From Lepas anatifera (taxonomy: Eukaryota > Arthropoda > Thecostraca > Lepadidae), in the NCBI GenBank assembly GCA_034440635.1, contig JAOTON010001363.1, positions 62,001 through 126,000 on the forward strand: 64,000 bases of DNA, given 5' to 3'. Shown in pieces: positions 12,481 to 24,039 of this stretch; within the stretch, counting starts at the first letter, position 1; every line of letters starts with the position of its first letter. A model generated the notes under the pieces. The model was not told the DNA's origin. It saw nothing but the letters and a program-made list of their open reading frames with translations, and did not search any database. The translations under genes and the position numbers were made by a program.

Positions 12481-13028
12481 CACAGGACGGTGGCCGCGGA
12501 ATTTCGACGAGACAGTCTGAAGAATAGACGTTCGTCCGGGAAGCTATTAGCAAAGCATGACTCGCTGGGGTGACACGCTTTTTTGGTCTAGAAGGTTGGG
12601 TTTTAATGAATTATGCAACGGTTTGAAACTCCATCAGAAGCACCGACCAATTAACAAAGGGGAAAACAGTTGAAGTGTTCAAGCCATGGACGTCTCAAAA
12701 CGTCAGACCCTCACCCAAACGGTGCAATTCCGCTATTCTCATAAAAAATAGTTTACGCCCGACCCCTCCCCCAGTGTTCAAATAACTACATATGGAGGGA
12801 CATAACCTATGTCGCGTGGCATCCAACACCACCAACCTCCCTCTGGAGACGCGGGCCCATTGGGGAGGCTCGTTACTCCCGGAACGGGTCCCTTGGGGAG
12901 GCGCGTGAACAGTCGCAGCCGCCCACCACGCCCACCCACACGCACAACCAGGCAGCCGCACCTTAAAACGGCAATTAAGGCTGCTGCGGCGGCGCACGCC
13001 AAACCTGCATCAGAAAGAGCTTACTTAC

Positions 13029-13067
13029 CTCCCAAGTCTGAACGCTGGACATGGAGCCCTTCACCAT
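13029..13067 (-). CDS. First coding exon of an unidentified gene
   Basis: On the minus strand an ATG in a strong start context (CTCGCCATGG) opens 13 codons, MVKGSMSSVQTWE, that end exactly at a near-consensus splice donor (GGGAG/GTAAGTAAG). The intron phase is 0. Upstream on the same strand, 13070-13640 is a GC-rich CpG-dense island suited to a promoter and 5' UTR. The rest of the gene must lie at lower coordinates or beyond the window. A phase-0 candidate exon exists at 6049-6270, but the link is unproven. The peptide is too short to identify the family. Confidence 0.5.
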
Positions 13068-13640
13068 GGCGAGCAGCCAAACACCGCCGCGAGAAGCCCG
13101 ACAACGCCCGTGGTTCTGCGCTGCTGCGCCGCACTATCCGCAGCTACCCCTCTCCGCGTCCCGGCAGCTACTGTCCTTTCCCAGCTCAGTGAGCTACAGC
13201 ACGCGCGGCCCGCTGCCGCCTGACTCCCCGCGTTGCGAGCGGTGGCACTGCGGCAGTGCCGGCGCGGCTGTCAGGCAGCGCGGTTACGTGGCGGCGATTA
13301 TCGGCGCGTCCGGCCCGATGCAGCTGCGGGGGCGGCCAGCACACCTGCTCCGCGGCCCACACCGATAGCCCTCTGACGTCAGCGCAACCCGTGTCGTCGC
13401 GTCGCGGGCGACACCGATTAGGGCCGCGTCGTCACTAGGTCGGGTCGCCGCGCCGCGCACGCGGTATCGCCCTCCCGCTCACCCGAACGCACACTGAGAC
13501 GCCGCTGAAGGAGACGCCGCACGTTCTGAAGGCGTGGCTGTCGCCGACTCGAGGACGGGCGTGTCCACACAGCCACCGGCTGTCCGCGGAGGACGCGCGA
13601 ACAGTACGGCTGCGGGAAGGACGTCCGGATCATTACCGCG
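13068..13640 (-). promoter_or_regulatory. CpG island, likely promoter of the minus-strand gene
   Basis: This stretch is strongly GC-rich with many CpG dinucleotides, unlike the AT-rich flanks. It lies directly upstream of the minus-strand ATG exon at 13029-13067. Open frames on both strands are expected from the base composition and are not called. The island also borders the 45-bp minisatellite to the right. Confidence 0.45.
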
Positions 13641-13796
13641 CCGGCTCGTGATCATCACGCTCCGCTCCCACGGAGTTCTCGTCTCACGAAGCTTGTCTCG
13701 GTAGTAAACACGGCTCTCCGTCTGGGTAACCTAATCCGTCCGACGACTCACGACATGGAGCGTGACGACCAGATTACTGCAGCCCTGGCGGCGGTC

Positions 13797-14972
13797 TCCT
13801 GCCACTCCACCGGACCGTCTCCTCTGCCACAGCTGGGCCTCCTGCCACTCCACCGGACCCTGTCTCCTCTGGCACAGCCGGGCCTCCTGTCAATCCACCG
13901 GACCCTGTCCCCTCTGCCACAGCCGGGCCTCCTGTCAATCCACCGGACCCTGTCCCCTCTGTCACAGCCAGGCCTCCTGTCAATCCACCGGACCCTGTCT
14001 CCTCTGTCACAGCCGGGCCTTCTATCACTCCACCGGACCCTGTCTCCTCTGTCACAGCCGGGCCTCCTGCCACTCCACCGGACCCTGTCCCCTCTGCCAC
14101 AGCCGGGTCTCCTGTCAATCCACCGGACCCTGTCTCCTCTGCCACAGCCGGGCCTCCTGTCACTCCACCGGACCCTGTCTCCTCTGCCACAGCCGGGCCT
14201 CCTGCCACTCCACCGGACCCTGTCTCCTCTGCCACAGCCGGGCCTCCTGTCACTCCACCGGACCCTGTCCCCTCTGCCACAGCCGGGCCTCCTGCCACTC
14301 CATCGGACCCTGTCCCCTCTATCACAGCTGGGCCTCCTGTCAATCCACCGGACCCTGTCTCCTCTGTCACAGCCGGGCCTCCTGCCACTCCACCGGACCC
14401 TGTCTCCTCTGCCACAGCCGGGCCTCCTGCCACTCCACCGGACCCTGTCTCCTCTGTCACAGCCGGGCCTCCTGCCACTCCACCGGACCCTGTCCCCTCT
14501 GTCACAGCCGGGCCTCCTGTCAATCCACCGGACCCTGTCTCCTCTGCCACAGCCGGGCCTCCTGCCACTCCACCGGACCCTGTCCCCTCTGCCACAGCCG
14601 GGCCTCCTGCCACTCCACCGGACCCTGTCTCCTCTGCCACAGCCGGGTCTCCTGCCACTCCACCGGACCCTGTCTCCTCTGTCACAGCCGGGCCTCCTGC
14701 CACTCCACCGGACCCTGTCTCCTCTGCCACAGCCGGGCCTCCTGCCACTCCACCGGACCCTGTCTCCTCTGCCACAGCCGGGCCTCCTGCCACTCCACCG
14801 GACCCTGTCTCCTCTGTCACAGCCGGGCCTCCTGCCACTCCACCGGACCCTGTCTCCTCTGGCACAGCCGGGCCTCCTGCCACTCCACCGGACCCTGTCT
14901 CCTCTGCCACAGCTGGGCCTCCTGTCACTCCACCGGACCCTGTCCCCTCTGCCACAGCCGGGCATGTTACCT
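13797..14972. repeat. 45-bp minisatellite, about 26 units
   Basis: Tandem units of 45 bp contain CCACCGGACCCTGTCTCCTC. Because 45 is divisible by three and the unit lacks stops in most frames, five of the six frames are open across the array. One plus frame gives a Pro/Thr/Ser/Ala repeat (PATPPDPVSSATAGP), another LSPLPQPGLLPLHRT. A plus-strand ATG at 13755 with a good context (CGACATGG) feeds the latter. Variable sites fall at first, second and third codon positions in every frame, so I see no selection for a protein. The first unit lacks 2 bp. It could be a mucin-like exon but is better called a minisatellite. Confidence 0.9.
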
Positions 14973-14999
14973 ACCGCCAGACCCTGTTTCCTCTACCTC

Positions 15000-15440
15000 T
15001 GATTTACCGCCGGGCCCTGTCCCCGGGCCTCTAATCTTCGGCCGGACCCTGACCCCCGGCCTCTGATCTGCCGCCGGGCCCTGTCTTCAGGCCTCTGATC
15101 TGCCGCCGGATCCTGTCCCCAGGCCTCTGATCTGCCGCCGGATCCTGTCCCCAGGCCTCTGATCTGCCGCCGAATCCTGTCCCCAGGCCTCTGATCTGCC
15201 GCCGAATCCTGTCCCCAGGCCTCTGATCTGCCGCCGGACCCTGTCCCCAGCCTCTGATCTGCCGCCGGGCCCTGTCCCCTCTGATCTTTCGCCGGACCCT
15301 GTCCCCGAGCCTCTGATGAGTCGCCGGACCTCTGATCTTTCGCCGGATCCTGTCCCCCGGGTCTCTGATCTGCCGCCGGACCCTCTCCCCGGTCCTCTGA
15401 TCTGCCGCCGGACCCTGTCCCTGTGCCTCTGATCTACCAG
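15000..15440. repeat. 32-bp minisatellite, about 12-13 units
   Basis: Units of about 32 bp contain CTCTGATCTGCCGCCGG and CCTGTCCCC, directly after the 45-bp array. The two arrays share the words CCGGACCCTGTC and may have a common origin. Because 32 is not a multiple of three, a reading frame cycles through three frames in successive units. Some units are shortened. Confidence 0.85.
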
Positions 15441-16975
15441 CGGCTCGCCCTGTGTACCCGGCTGCAGCTGCTGCTGATGACATCTCAGCGGTAAAAACCG
15501 AGGAGTGGCTCAGTCCTGGAGGCTGAGCGTCTTAGAACACCATCATCATCCGGTCGTGCGCCGGCTGCAGTCCTCAGCTCGAAAACAACGTCCGGAGCCG
15601 GCTCTGCGGCGCTCCAATACACCACCCGGCGCAACGCCGTCCAATGAAAGCGAGAGCCGGTCACTGTTACGAATGTAAGGTTGGTTCTGAACAGGTGGCT
15701 TTGAGTAATGAAAGACGATGGCTGTGGTTTGTGGTAGGAGTTGCATGTCAGGAAATGACAGCTTTGGAATTACACGGTAGATAAGATCATAAGATCAACA
15801 TTCCTTGGCTTGTGTCTGTTATGAGAGGGCCTCTTGGCAACCGAAAATTCGTTCACCAGCTGGAATAAAGCACGCTTTTGATGTTACAAGTGCGAGGGCT
15901 TGGAATTGCTTCAGGTAGAATTGTAATATTGTTTTGGTTATTATAAACATTTTGTAATGCAGAGAAGGTTGCATATGTTTACGAATTGTGATTTTAGAGC
16001 CAGAACATTGCGACCATAATTTTTAGATACTCGACAGGCCCTCGAGTATCGACCCTCGACGAGTACCTATGTTATCATTTTCACAGAGTTTAAGGACGAG
16101 TGTTGTCCAAAACACCCATACGCATACCCATCGATAAGGAAATTACCTCCTCAGGTGTCCAATAGACAACCTGGGAAAAATGCGAGGGTTCAAAGTCTGA
16201 CAAGCCTCTTAACGGTGCCGGATGCACCAACCCTGAGCGTCGGAACATACAAAAACTATCGCAGGGAAGGAAGAAAGTGAACCCGATCATACGAAACTAT
16301 CCACTGTGATATTTAAATCATTTCGATTTTGGACTCATTGTTACATTCAGCTTGTTATCTCTAAAATCTATTGTTTTCCTCAAATTAAATAACGACAGGA
16401 AAACCTGAAGGAAAAGTAGGAGGGAGTTCCCTACGCATCCCTTACTGGTAAATACGCCTGACTACATTGCAAGTCCTGCACTTAACAAAGAGTGTAGTAC
16501 ATTCTTAAGTGTTTTTCCTGCCAGTAACATTTTTTCAGGGAGACCCATGCTTATGTACTAGTGAAATAAGCCTGGCGTCCAAAACCAATTCATTATTAAT
16601 TGACGGATACAGTTTTTTTACAACGGTGAATTAAAATGGGACGGTAACAATTTCAGTCAGTCACTTGAAACAGTAACATTCCCGAAAAGCATATGCCTCA
16701 TAAGCGGCACAAGGTCGTCATCCTTCAATGAAGGCGGAACAGCGCCAGACTAACGTTCAGAGCCGACCTTGTGAAAATTTGGCGGCCTCGCCTCAGCAGC
16801 TTGTCTGGAGGATTTGTGGGACCTCCCTCTGGCGGTGTGCCCGTTTCTAGGTAATAATAGGTGAGAATGTGGTAGGTGATGACTGCACATGAAACACTAG
16901 CGACGATGCACCTCACCGACACCTTCTTGTAGATTCCCACAGGTAACAGGGAGAAAAGGAGAAAATGCAAAACCA
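15441..16975. other. Unassigned sequence
   Basis: No gene or full repeat was recognised. A small inverted repeat (GATACTCGA and TCGAGTATC) lies at about 16026-16050. The remaining frames are short and lack splice support. Confidence 0.45.
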
Positions 16976-17417
16976 TTAAACGGAAACTTGGTCGAATCCT
17001 GGAATTTAGTGTAATTAAAGGTAATTTTAGCCGAAAACCATGCAACCGTCCATGATTTCTCTGAAAAATGTACAATAAGCTCAATATTTTGATTTTTTAA
17101 ATGCGCCTCTAGGGAAAAATGTATGTCTGTGGATGATGTCATGATCTGCCAACCACTACCACATTCAATAGGCTTGAAGGGCTTCGATTGGCTGATACCG
17201 TGACGTCAGCATTTGTCGTCACACCAACAACTGACAACTGTGGCCTCCTGCTTAGGGTACATGAGGGGTATATTTTAGGTAGGTTTTAGCTTTTATCTAC
17301 GGAAGCTTCGAGTTTCAAGACAAAATATAAATGATTGGTTACCGGGTTTTCCGGCATGCTTTACAACTTGGCTATCTCAGTTAAAATCACGTTATGAAGA
17401 TGTCACATTCCCTTTAA
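16976..17417 (+). mobile_element. TTAA element family C, copy 1
   Basis: It aligns with 26812-27267 and, reversed, with 42052-42506. The right end is CACATTCCCTTTAA at about 17404-17417. The left end (ATTAAACGG near 16975) has lost a few bases of the terminal repeat. The body contains the shared stretch TTGGTCGAATCCTGGAATTT. No coding capacity. Confidence 0.75.
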
Positions 17418-17530
17418 GTCGAGGTCCAATTATTTTTGGGGGAGGAGGTACGTCCCCTGATTCGCAAGTACGGGGACGCGTCATACCAACCCCATCTTGC
17501 CGCTTTCGACGCCCATGGCGACAACTATGT

Positions 17531-17757
17531 CGTAAATACCAACGCTCGGAATGCAGTCATAGATGCCTCGTTAGGTAATACCAGCGGGAGGAATACGGTA
17601 GGCGACGCCTGTGTAGGTAATACGAGCGGTAGGAATACGGGAAATACGGTGGGGAGACGCCTGTGTAGGTAATACTAGCGGTAGGAATGCGGTTGGTGAC
17701 GCCTGTGTAGGTAATACCAGCAGTAGGAATGCGGTGGCCGGCACCTGTGGCGGATGG
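17531..17757. repeat. 42-bp minisatellite, about five units
   Basis: Units contain GTAGGTAATACCAGCGG and GACGCCTGT with period 42, one unit being lengthened by a 10-bp internal duplication. The plus frame gives a 14-residue repeat (GNTSGRNTVGDACV) until the longer unit shifts the frame. No support for a real protein beyond the open frame. Confidence 0.8.
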
Positions 17758-19322
17758 AATGGAGGTAAATTTAGTTATCAGACCAAATCGAGGGAAGACG
17801 TATGAAAAAGCTCCCAGGAGACGGTGGAGGCCGTAACCGCGAAGGTTGAGTCGTGTCGTCCTCGCTCCGACGTCTCTTCGTGTACCATTTGGAGCAACGC
17901 CTGCAGCGCGTGCCCGCATTCCCAGTAAACGCGGCACGGTTCCGCCCCGTGACGCAACATGGACCCCCGATTCATTCCCATCGAGGCCATCCCTTCAGGT
18001 ATAGAGCTGAACAGCTGACCGGCATTTTCGGAAACTAAGGGCAAGTTAAAAACATCCTGCGTACTTCTATTTCATACCGGCTTTATCAATCACTTTTCCC
18101 ATTTGTGTGAAGAAATACGTAGTTGTGTCGATGAGCCAGCATGCCAGACGTAAAGGCTAATCAAAACAGGACAAGATATTAACTTATCATTAAATTCACT
18201 GTTTTAATTAATTTCTAAATCTCTGCTAAGACACTGCAAGTTGAACAAATTACCATTCATATTTCCCAAATGCAGTTTTTATGCAGCAGTGGTATCCGCA
18301 TTTCGAAAACACCGCCAGGGATGAATTTAGGGCCGACGGAACGGTTAGAAACACATTTTCCCGGTTAATAAAACCAGAGCCACTACGGGCTCGGTAACGT
18401 ATGTGGATGCTCCAATCAAACACCACATACCTTCCCATCAAGCCTCCGTGGTGCCACTTCTGTCACTGCCATTCGGCCCCGGACAGTTTTGATGTCAGTG
18501 CATTGGGCCGTTTTCATTCGAGCAGGCTGAACGTGTTGGCAGTCTGGTGTCGCACCGCTGGCTGCGGCGACGGCAGGTGCCCCGGGCCGCCGGGCCGGGT
18601 TGTTTACCAGGCACTCACCAGCGCTGGTTTCCGTCACCGGCGCCACTTTAGAGTGTTCCGTAATTACCGAACCGGAGAACCGCCGACGACGCCGCCAGCC
18701 TTGAACGGCTTACCGGCGAGGAATTCCAGATTACGCATACAACGCGGCACGCTCTTCAGATTTACAGGGACCGGCTCCACCCACAGGCGGATCCGGAATT
18801 CACGATAGGGAGGGGCGCCGTTGCGGCCAAAGGAGCGCCATTTCCACAGGTGCAATAATCAGCTGGGTACCGAATCGCGACGTGGGGGCACGTGTGATTG
18901 TTTCCTACAGGGGAGGACGTTTCAGGGGGTGCCTAGGGGGCGGGAGGGAGCGTGGACGCACAAAGTGCTCGATCAGTAACCTACCCATTTTTGCTCCCTG
19001 GACTCGCCTATGGCCCAAGCCGCTGTGAAGAGGAAGATTAGCCTGCAAGGTTACGTCCACAGTCGGATGCGCGGAGCGGGTCTGCCGAAAACACCGTTGA
19101 GCGATGTCAGGGAGTCTACGTCGGGTGTAAATAGAAATATTTATCAAAGCCCGCAGCGCCGTCGGGCGCGTTTACCTGGGCCGAGGCCGTCGCCACCGAG
19201 TCCCCCTTCTGGGCAAACATCTTGCGATGTGCCAGCTTGAATTCCTCCATCAGCTGAAACACAGAGACGTGTTGTTGTCGGTGCTTTGTTCCGGTGGGGT
19301 GGGCTTTGCATTCCCTTTAGAA
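17758..19322. other. Unassigned, partly GC-rich sequence
   Basis: 18400-18870 is GC-rich and open in several frames on both strands. A minus-strand donor-like site (GCTG/GTGAGTG) lies near 18611-18623 after an open stretch that includes SKVAPVTETSAG, but no good acceptor was found, so no exon is called. The rest is featureless. Confidence 0.35.
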
Positions 19323-19640
19323 TGGAGCGGGTGAAGTTGCAAAACAATACGGAGTCGGACAACTGGTTATTCCGATTCAATGCACCATACTTAAAGGGGC
19401 GCCAGACGCTGCAAAACAATACGGAGTCGGACAACACGTTATTCCGATTCAATGCACCATACTTAAAGGGGCGCCAGACGCTGCAAAACAATACGGAGAC
19501 GGACAACACGTTATTCCGATTCAATGCACCATACTTAAAGGGGCGCCAGACGCTGCAAAACAATACGGAGTCGGACAACACGTTATTCCGATTCAATGCA
19601 CCCTAGTTAACATCACGTCAGACGATGCAAAACAATACGG
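19323..19640. repeat. 72-bp minisatellite, four units plus a decayed fifth
   Basis: Four nearly identical units share CAAAACAATACGGAGTCGGA and AAAGGGGCGCCAGACGCTG, with period 72. A fifth diverged unit follows at about 19613-19660. The low divergence between units suggests recent amplification. Frames are open on both strands because 72 is a multiple of three. Confidence 0.88.
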
Positions 19641-19784
19641 ATTCGGACAACGGTTATTGAATGTGCCTACGACTTCTATATAAATAGGCATACCCTTTCT
19701 TCTTACAATGAAAATTCTTCTTACAAGAATTTTATCATTCCCCAAAATTCCTGTTAAGGTTAGCACTGCAATCTTCCTTGGCAG

Positions 19785-19872
19785 CAGGGGCGGATCCAGG
19801 AATTTTCGCCGGGGGACGCAGCGTTGGTGGGTGCCTCTTCTGTGGCCGGGCCAGTATATTTCTAGGGCGGCC
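19785..19872. mobile_element. Fragment of a GGATCC-type inverted-repeat element (family G)
   Basis: It starts with CAGGGGCGGATCCAGGAATT, the end shared by several elements here (29.8-30.6 kb, 33.7 kb, 61.4 kb). Only one end could be found. Confidence 0.45.
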
Positions 19873-19993
19873 GGAGTCCCAATTTTGTCAGTTCTTTTTC
19901 ACTTTAAGTAGTTTTCTGCGAACCGAATTGCGCAAAAAAGTGAATTTGAATATCGATATTGTACTTAAAAATTTTCTACGAAAAGACCACAGT

Positions 19994-20060
19994 CTTAGCT
20001 TACCAGAGTACACTTGCCATATCAATTCCCGATTCACCGTAGGAAGGCCCAGATGGTTAC
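19994..20060 (+). repeat. Left flank repeat of the 39-bp array
   Basis: About 65 bases including CAGATGGTTAC are repeated, with roughly eight differences, at 21354-21420, on the other side of the 39-bp minisatellite and in the same orientation. Confidence 0.75.
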
Positions 20061-20159
20061 AGATGGTTGCCTTTAATATAAACCCCAGGAGTGATACAAG
20101 TTAATGCATTTCTTGTTTATTTTATTAAATGTAGCATAATAGATAAGCCAGTCGGGCAA

Positions 20160-21275
20160 TCCACCGCTACTGGAGCCCAGGAGACTACACAGGTAACCAC
20201 CACCATCCCTGAGGCCCAAGATACTACACATGTGACTGCCACCGTCATTGGGGCCCAGGAGACTACACATGTGACTACCACCGCCACTGGAGCCCAGGAG
20301 ACTACACATGTGACTGCCACCGCCACTGAAGCCCAAGATACTACACATGTGACTGCCACCGCCATTGGGGCCCAGGAGACTACACATGTGACTGCCACCG
20401 CCACTGGAGCCCAGGAGACTACACATGTGACTGCCACCGCCATTGGGGCCCAGGAGACTACACATGTGACTACCACCGCCACTGGAGCCCAGGAGACTAC
20501 ACATGTGACTGCCACCGCCACTGGAGCCCAGGAGACTACACATGTGACTGCCACCGCCACTGGGGCCCAGGAGACTACACATGTGACTACCACCGCCACT
20601 GGAGCCCAGGGGACTACACATGTGACTGCCACCGCCACTGGAGCCCAGGAGACTACACATGTGGCTACCACCGCCACTGGAGCCCAGGAGAATAAACAGG
20701 TAACTACCACCGCCATTGGGGCCCAGGAGACTACAAAGGTAACTACCACCGCCATTGGAGCCCAGGAGAATAAACAGGTAACTAACACCACCACTGGGGC
20801 CCAGGAGACTACACATGTGACTACCACCGCCACTGGGGCCCAGGAGACTACACAGGTAACTACCACCGCCACAGGGGCCCAGGAGACTACACAGGTAACT
20901 ACCACCGCCACTGGAGCCCTGGAGACTACAAAGGTAACTACCACCGCCACAGGGGCCCAGGAGAATAAACAGGTAACTACCACCGCCACTGGAGCCCAGG
21001 AGACTACACATGTGACTACCACCGCCACAGGGGCCCAGGAGACTACACATGTAACTACCACCGCCATTGGGGCCCAGGAGACTACACATGTGACTACCAC
21101 CGCCACTGGGGCCCAGGAGAATAAACAGGTAACTGCCACCGCCATTGGAGCCCAGGAGAATAAACAGGTAACTACCACCGCCACTGGAGTCCAGGAGACT
21201 ACACATGTGGCTACCACCGCCACTAGAGCCCAGGAGACTACACATGTGACTACCACCGCCACTGGGATTCAGGGT
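20160..21275. repeat. 39-bp minisatellite, about 28 units
   Basis: Units of 39 bp contain GCCCAGGAGACTACACATGT. One plus frame is open across the array and gives a Thr-rich 13-residue repeat (TGAQETTHVTTTA) with variants ENKQV and ETTKV. Two minus frames are open as well. The plus frame has no in-frame ATG, so it could only be an internal exon. Third-position changes (GGA/GGG, GTA/GTG) occur beside replacement changes, giving no clear sign of selection. The array sits between two direct repeats (19994-20060 and 21354-21420). Confidence 0.9.
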
Positions 21276-21353
21276 GCCACACAGGTGACTCGGATACCAC
21301 GGATATTTCAAATCGGTCCGCCTCGTTCAATGGGCCTATGATTGCCATAGGGG

Positions 21354-21420
21354 CTTAGGTTACCAGAGGACACTTGTCATGTCAATTCCTGATTCAACTT
21401 AGGAAGCCCCAGATGGTTAC
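21354..21420 (+). repeat. Right flank repeat of the 39-bp array
   Basis: Partner of 19994-20060. The pair suggests that the minisatellite and its flanks form one repeated unit, or that the array arose between two copies of a dispersed repeat. Confidence 0.75.
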
Positions 21421-21834
21421 ATGGACGACTGATGTTGTCAATATGATGTACGATTTGCACCCAGGGCTTTAACTGGGCATTCAGGATCCGGAAGGCTACA
21501 CATTCTTTCCCTCCCATCCTGGGTGTCGGACGCGATGTCTGCGCTGTGCCCCGGTAAAGGCGGTTGTGCATATCGTGCCTGGTGCGTCTTGTGCATCGAT
21601 TGGTTTACTAACCTTTACTTTGGCAGTTAGTGGTTACTGTTTTGATTTTTTTTAATTAACCAATGTTAATCTAGACTGTTAGCGCTGGCGATGAGATAGG
21701 TTTCAATTAATGTTGGACGAATTTTGAGTTGCCTTGTTTAATTCTCCAACAGGAAAAATAGGTAAAGCTTTCGTTAATATCTGGCTTCTGGCTGTCCCCT
21801 GGTTTTCTCACCGATTCAGTCTCCAACGAGTTAG

Positions 21835-22071
21835 TCTGATAAGGAACCGACACTAAAATTCCTTGAGTCCTCCATGGACAAACTTCGGGAAGATCTGAGC
21901 ACAATCTCGATGGAAAACAAAAAGCTGCGGGAGGAACTGAAGGAGACCTGCTCGGAGATTATGGAAGTGCAGCTTGTTGCATCCAAGACACTAGAGGATA
22001 ATGAGAACTCAAAGGGCCTCAGACCTCTAAAAGCAGCTCTAACGTACATGCAAACACTCAAAGTAAACTAA
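21835..22071 (+). CDS. Coiled-coil coding fragment, unidentified
   Basis: The open plus frame begins after a stop near 21834, with an ATG at 21874, and ends with TAA at 22069-22071. It encodes a strongly charged helix (MDKLREDLSTISMENKKLRE and on) with heptad-like spacing of Leu, Ile and Val, then KAALTYMQTLKVN. It could be the end of a host coiled-coil protein or the coiled-coil part of a retrotransposon ORF1. No splice acceptor is obvious. After the stop a different frame remains protein-like for a short distance, which hints at a frameshifted relic. Family unknown. Confidence 0.35.
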   Translation, partial: SDKEPTLKFLESSMDKLREDLSTISMENKKLREELKETCSEIMEVQLVASKTLEDNENSKGLRPLKAALTYMQTLKVN

Positions 22072-22429
22072 ATAAGGTGGTTGAAGAGTAAAATCAATAG
22101 AGCCTGTCTGGCAAGGCTGTGCTTCCTCCTCGCAAAGGCGGGAGCATCCGAGCTGTGACAGTCGAAACGATGCGGCACCATCGTGAGATGAATTTCAGTC
22201 GGGGGGGAGGGGGGTGGCGGAATAGTGGCATGCCACCGCCCGCAGAATAAGGGTGTTATCCCGGCTTGCGCCGCCTAACTCGTGTATTTGTGGGTTAAGG
22301 TTTTACGGCGCTCCAGCTACCCAGAGCAATTTAGTGTGCCTAGCGTTGCCTACCTCGATGATAGAATGGAGGTTTATAAGAGGAGAATCGAGCCTGTCCG
22401 CTACAGTGTCCCAAAACCTGGGGTGCTGG

Positions 22430-22860
22430 GTGCAGAACGACACTCAGTCAAGCAGAACTTTCCACTCACTTTTATATTTTTTGCTGAATTTTCCACTCAC
22501 TTCCAACAATACTTACTACTATTGAATTTTACTCAACAATACTTACTACAAAGGCCAGTTCCATTGCCTCCTCTACCAACGTCCACTGGAAAAAGAGAGC
22601 AGCAGAATCGACTAGAAGATCGCCAAATTAACTCGGGTCTTTTGCGCTTTTCTGTAAGAAAATCTGGCGATTTCTATTTGTCTGGCCAATTATACCTGGC
22701 ATCCTTATCTCCACCGATTTCATTGGAACAAAAGAATCGAAATTCTGGCGCGGGCAAGACGCTCAGTGCCCCCTGCCCCACCGGAGAAAGTTCCAATGAG
22801 TGAACACCGCCACTAAATTCCACCACTCGTAAAATTGGTGAGTGGAAAATTAGACACCCT
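22430..22860. repeat. Local repeats with a TTCCACTC motif
   Basis: The phrase GAATTTTCCACTCAC and the phrase CAACAATACTTACTAC each occur twice near 22455-22550, and an inverted GTGAGTGGAAAATTAGACACC lies near 22838-22858. Related phrases occur near 24495-24550. Origin unknown. Confidence 0.45.
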
Positions 22861-24020
22861 AGCCTTGTGTTGCCAAAAAAATGAGCTGACCGCTTTGAAA
22901 GATACATTTTTGGAAAGCAGTTTATCTGTGCACATGATTTCTAGGCTTACGTCCTTGAAAAGCTGTTTTTGTATTTCTGGTGCCGAGAATAGTGAAAAAA
23001 AATTTTTGTCATAATTTTTAATTTTTGCGGCATAATTTTTTGACATTGTATCGTAGAAAATTGACAATTTATTGCGAAGAAAACAATTTTTATCCATATC
23101 AGCCCTTCATTGCTGCGTCCACGCCGTGTGACACCCAAATCCACTCACGACACCCTACGACACCCTAGGGATAAATACGCTGATATTTAAGTTGAACTGA
23201 AAGTGTCCGGTACTTGAATACATTGAAACTCTACATTTTCATTAAATGATTTTTTGGCAACAAGAATGCATCCAGTTACCCTTCAAACATCGGCACTTTT
23301 TTGTATGGCTGGTCTACGGCGTGGACTTACCAAAACGCCGTCTTTACATCTAGTAAATAAAAGCGGCATCTTTAGGCTTTTTGAAAGGCAGGTTTCATAT
23401 TCGTTATTGACAAAAATTGTTAGTATTCCTCTCTGTGTACTTTTAGTTGTATAATTTTCTAGTGTGTAAGGATTTAGAAAATTAATTTAGAGCAATTTTT
23501 GAAACGCAAATTATGTAGCTCATGCGACCGGCAAGCGGCAAGCGATCAGAAATTTAAAGTAGTAGTCGCTCCGACGCTGTCACAACCCACCGCGCCTGGC
23601 TGATTGCAGACGAAAGGAAGAAACAAAAGCAGCAGAAAGAAGAAGGCTGTAGCTTCGATTAGATTGATAGAAAGCAGCATATTCATATGAAGGTGAGTAT
23701 ATATGTGAAGAGGAACAGGGGAATTGACAGGTAAAGAAAAGAACCTTTTAGCAAGAGTCTGGAAGAGTGTATTGCCATGATAGAAAGTTTGTAGTTTCGT
23801 CTGGGTTAGTTAAGTGTAAACCAAGGCTCTACTGGGCCCTAGCATAGGTGTATGCGAGGTGCAGTGATTGAGGTCAGGAGTGGCCTCCAAAATTCCGATA
23901 ACTATAGGTATAGGAGAGGCGTTGTCCCGGACAGAAAAACTATACAGCGTATGCTTAGATAATTAATTTTGGCACTAGGTATTGCATGAAAAAATCCTTT
24001 TTCATTTTTCATTACCTTCC
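22861..24020. other. Unassigned; possible 5' exon end near 23694
   Basis: Mostly AT-rich with no gene recognised. An ATGAAG directly followed by the donor GTGAGT lies at about 23687-23700 on the plus strand after a purine-rich stretch. It could be the end of a first exon, but no following exon was found, so I do not call a gene. Confidence 0.25.
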
Positions 24021-24039
24021 GGTCTCGGAGGCCTTCTCT

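Noticed and set aside
12809..13192. 127-codon plus-strand Arg/Pro-rich frame
   Set aside because: It overlaps the CpG island and the better supported minus-strand first exon. Its composition explains the open frame.
13748..14965. Long minus-strand frames of about 400 codons over the 45-bp array
   Set aside because: They follow from a period divisible by three without stops. There is no splice signal, no domain, and variation does not respect codon positions.
20073..21311. Hydrophobic minus-strand frame over the 39-bp array, as a membrane protein
   Set aside because: It is a by-product of a repeat whose period is a multiple of three. No start, splice site or flanking domain was found.
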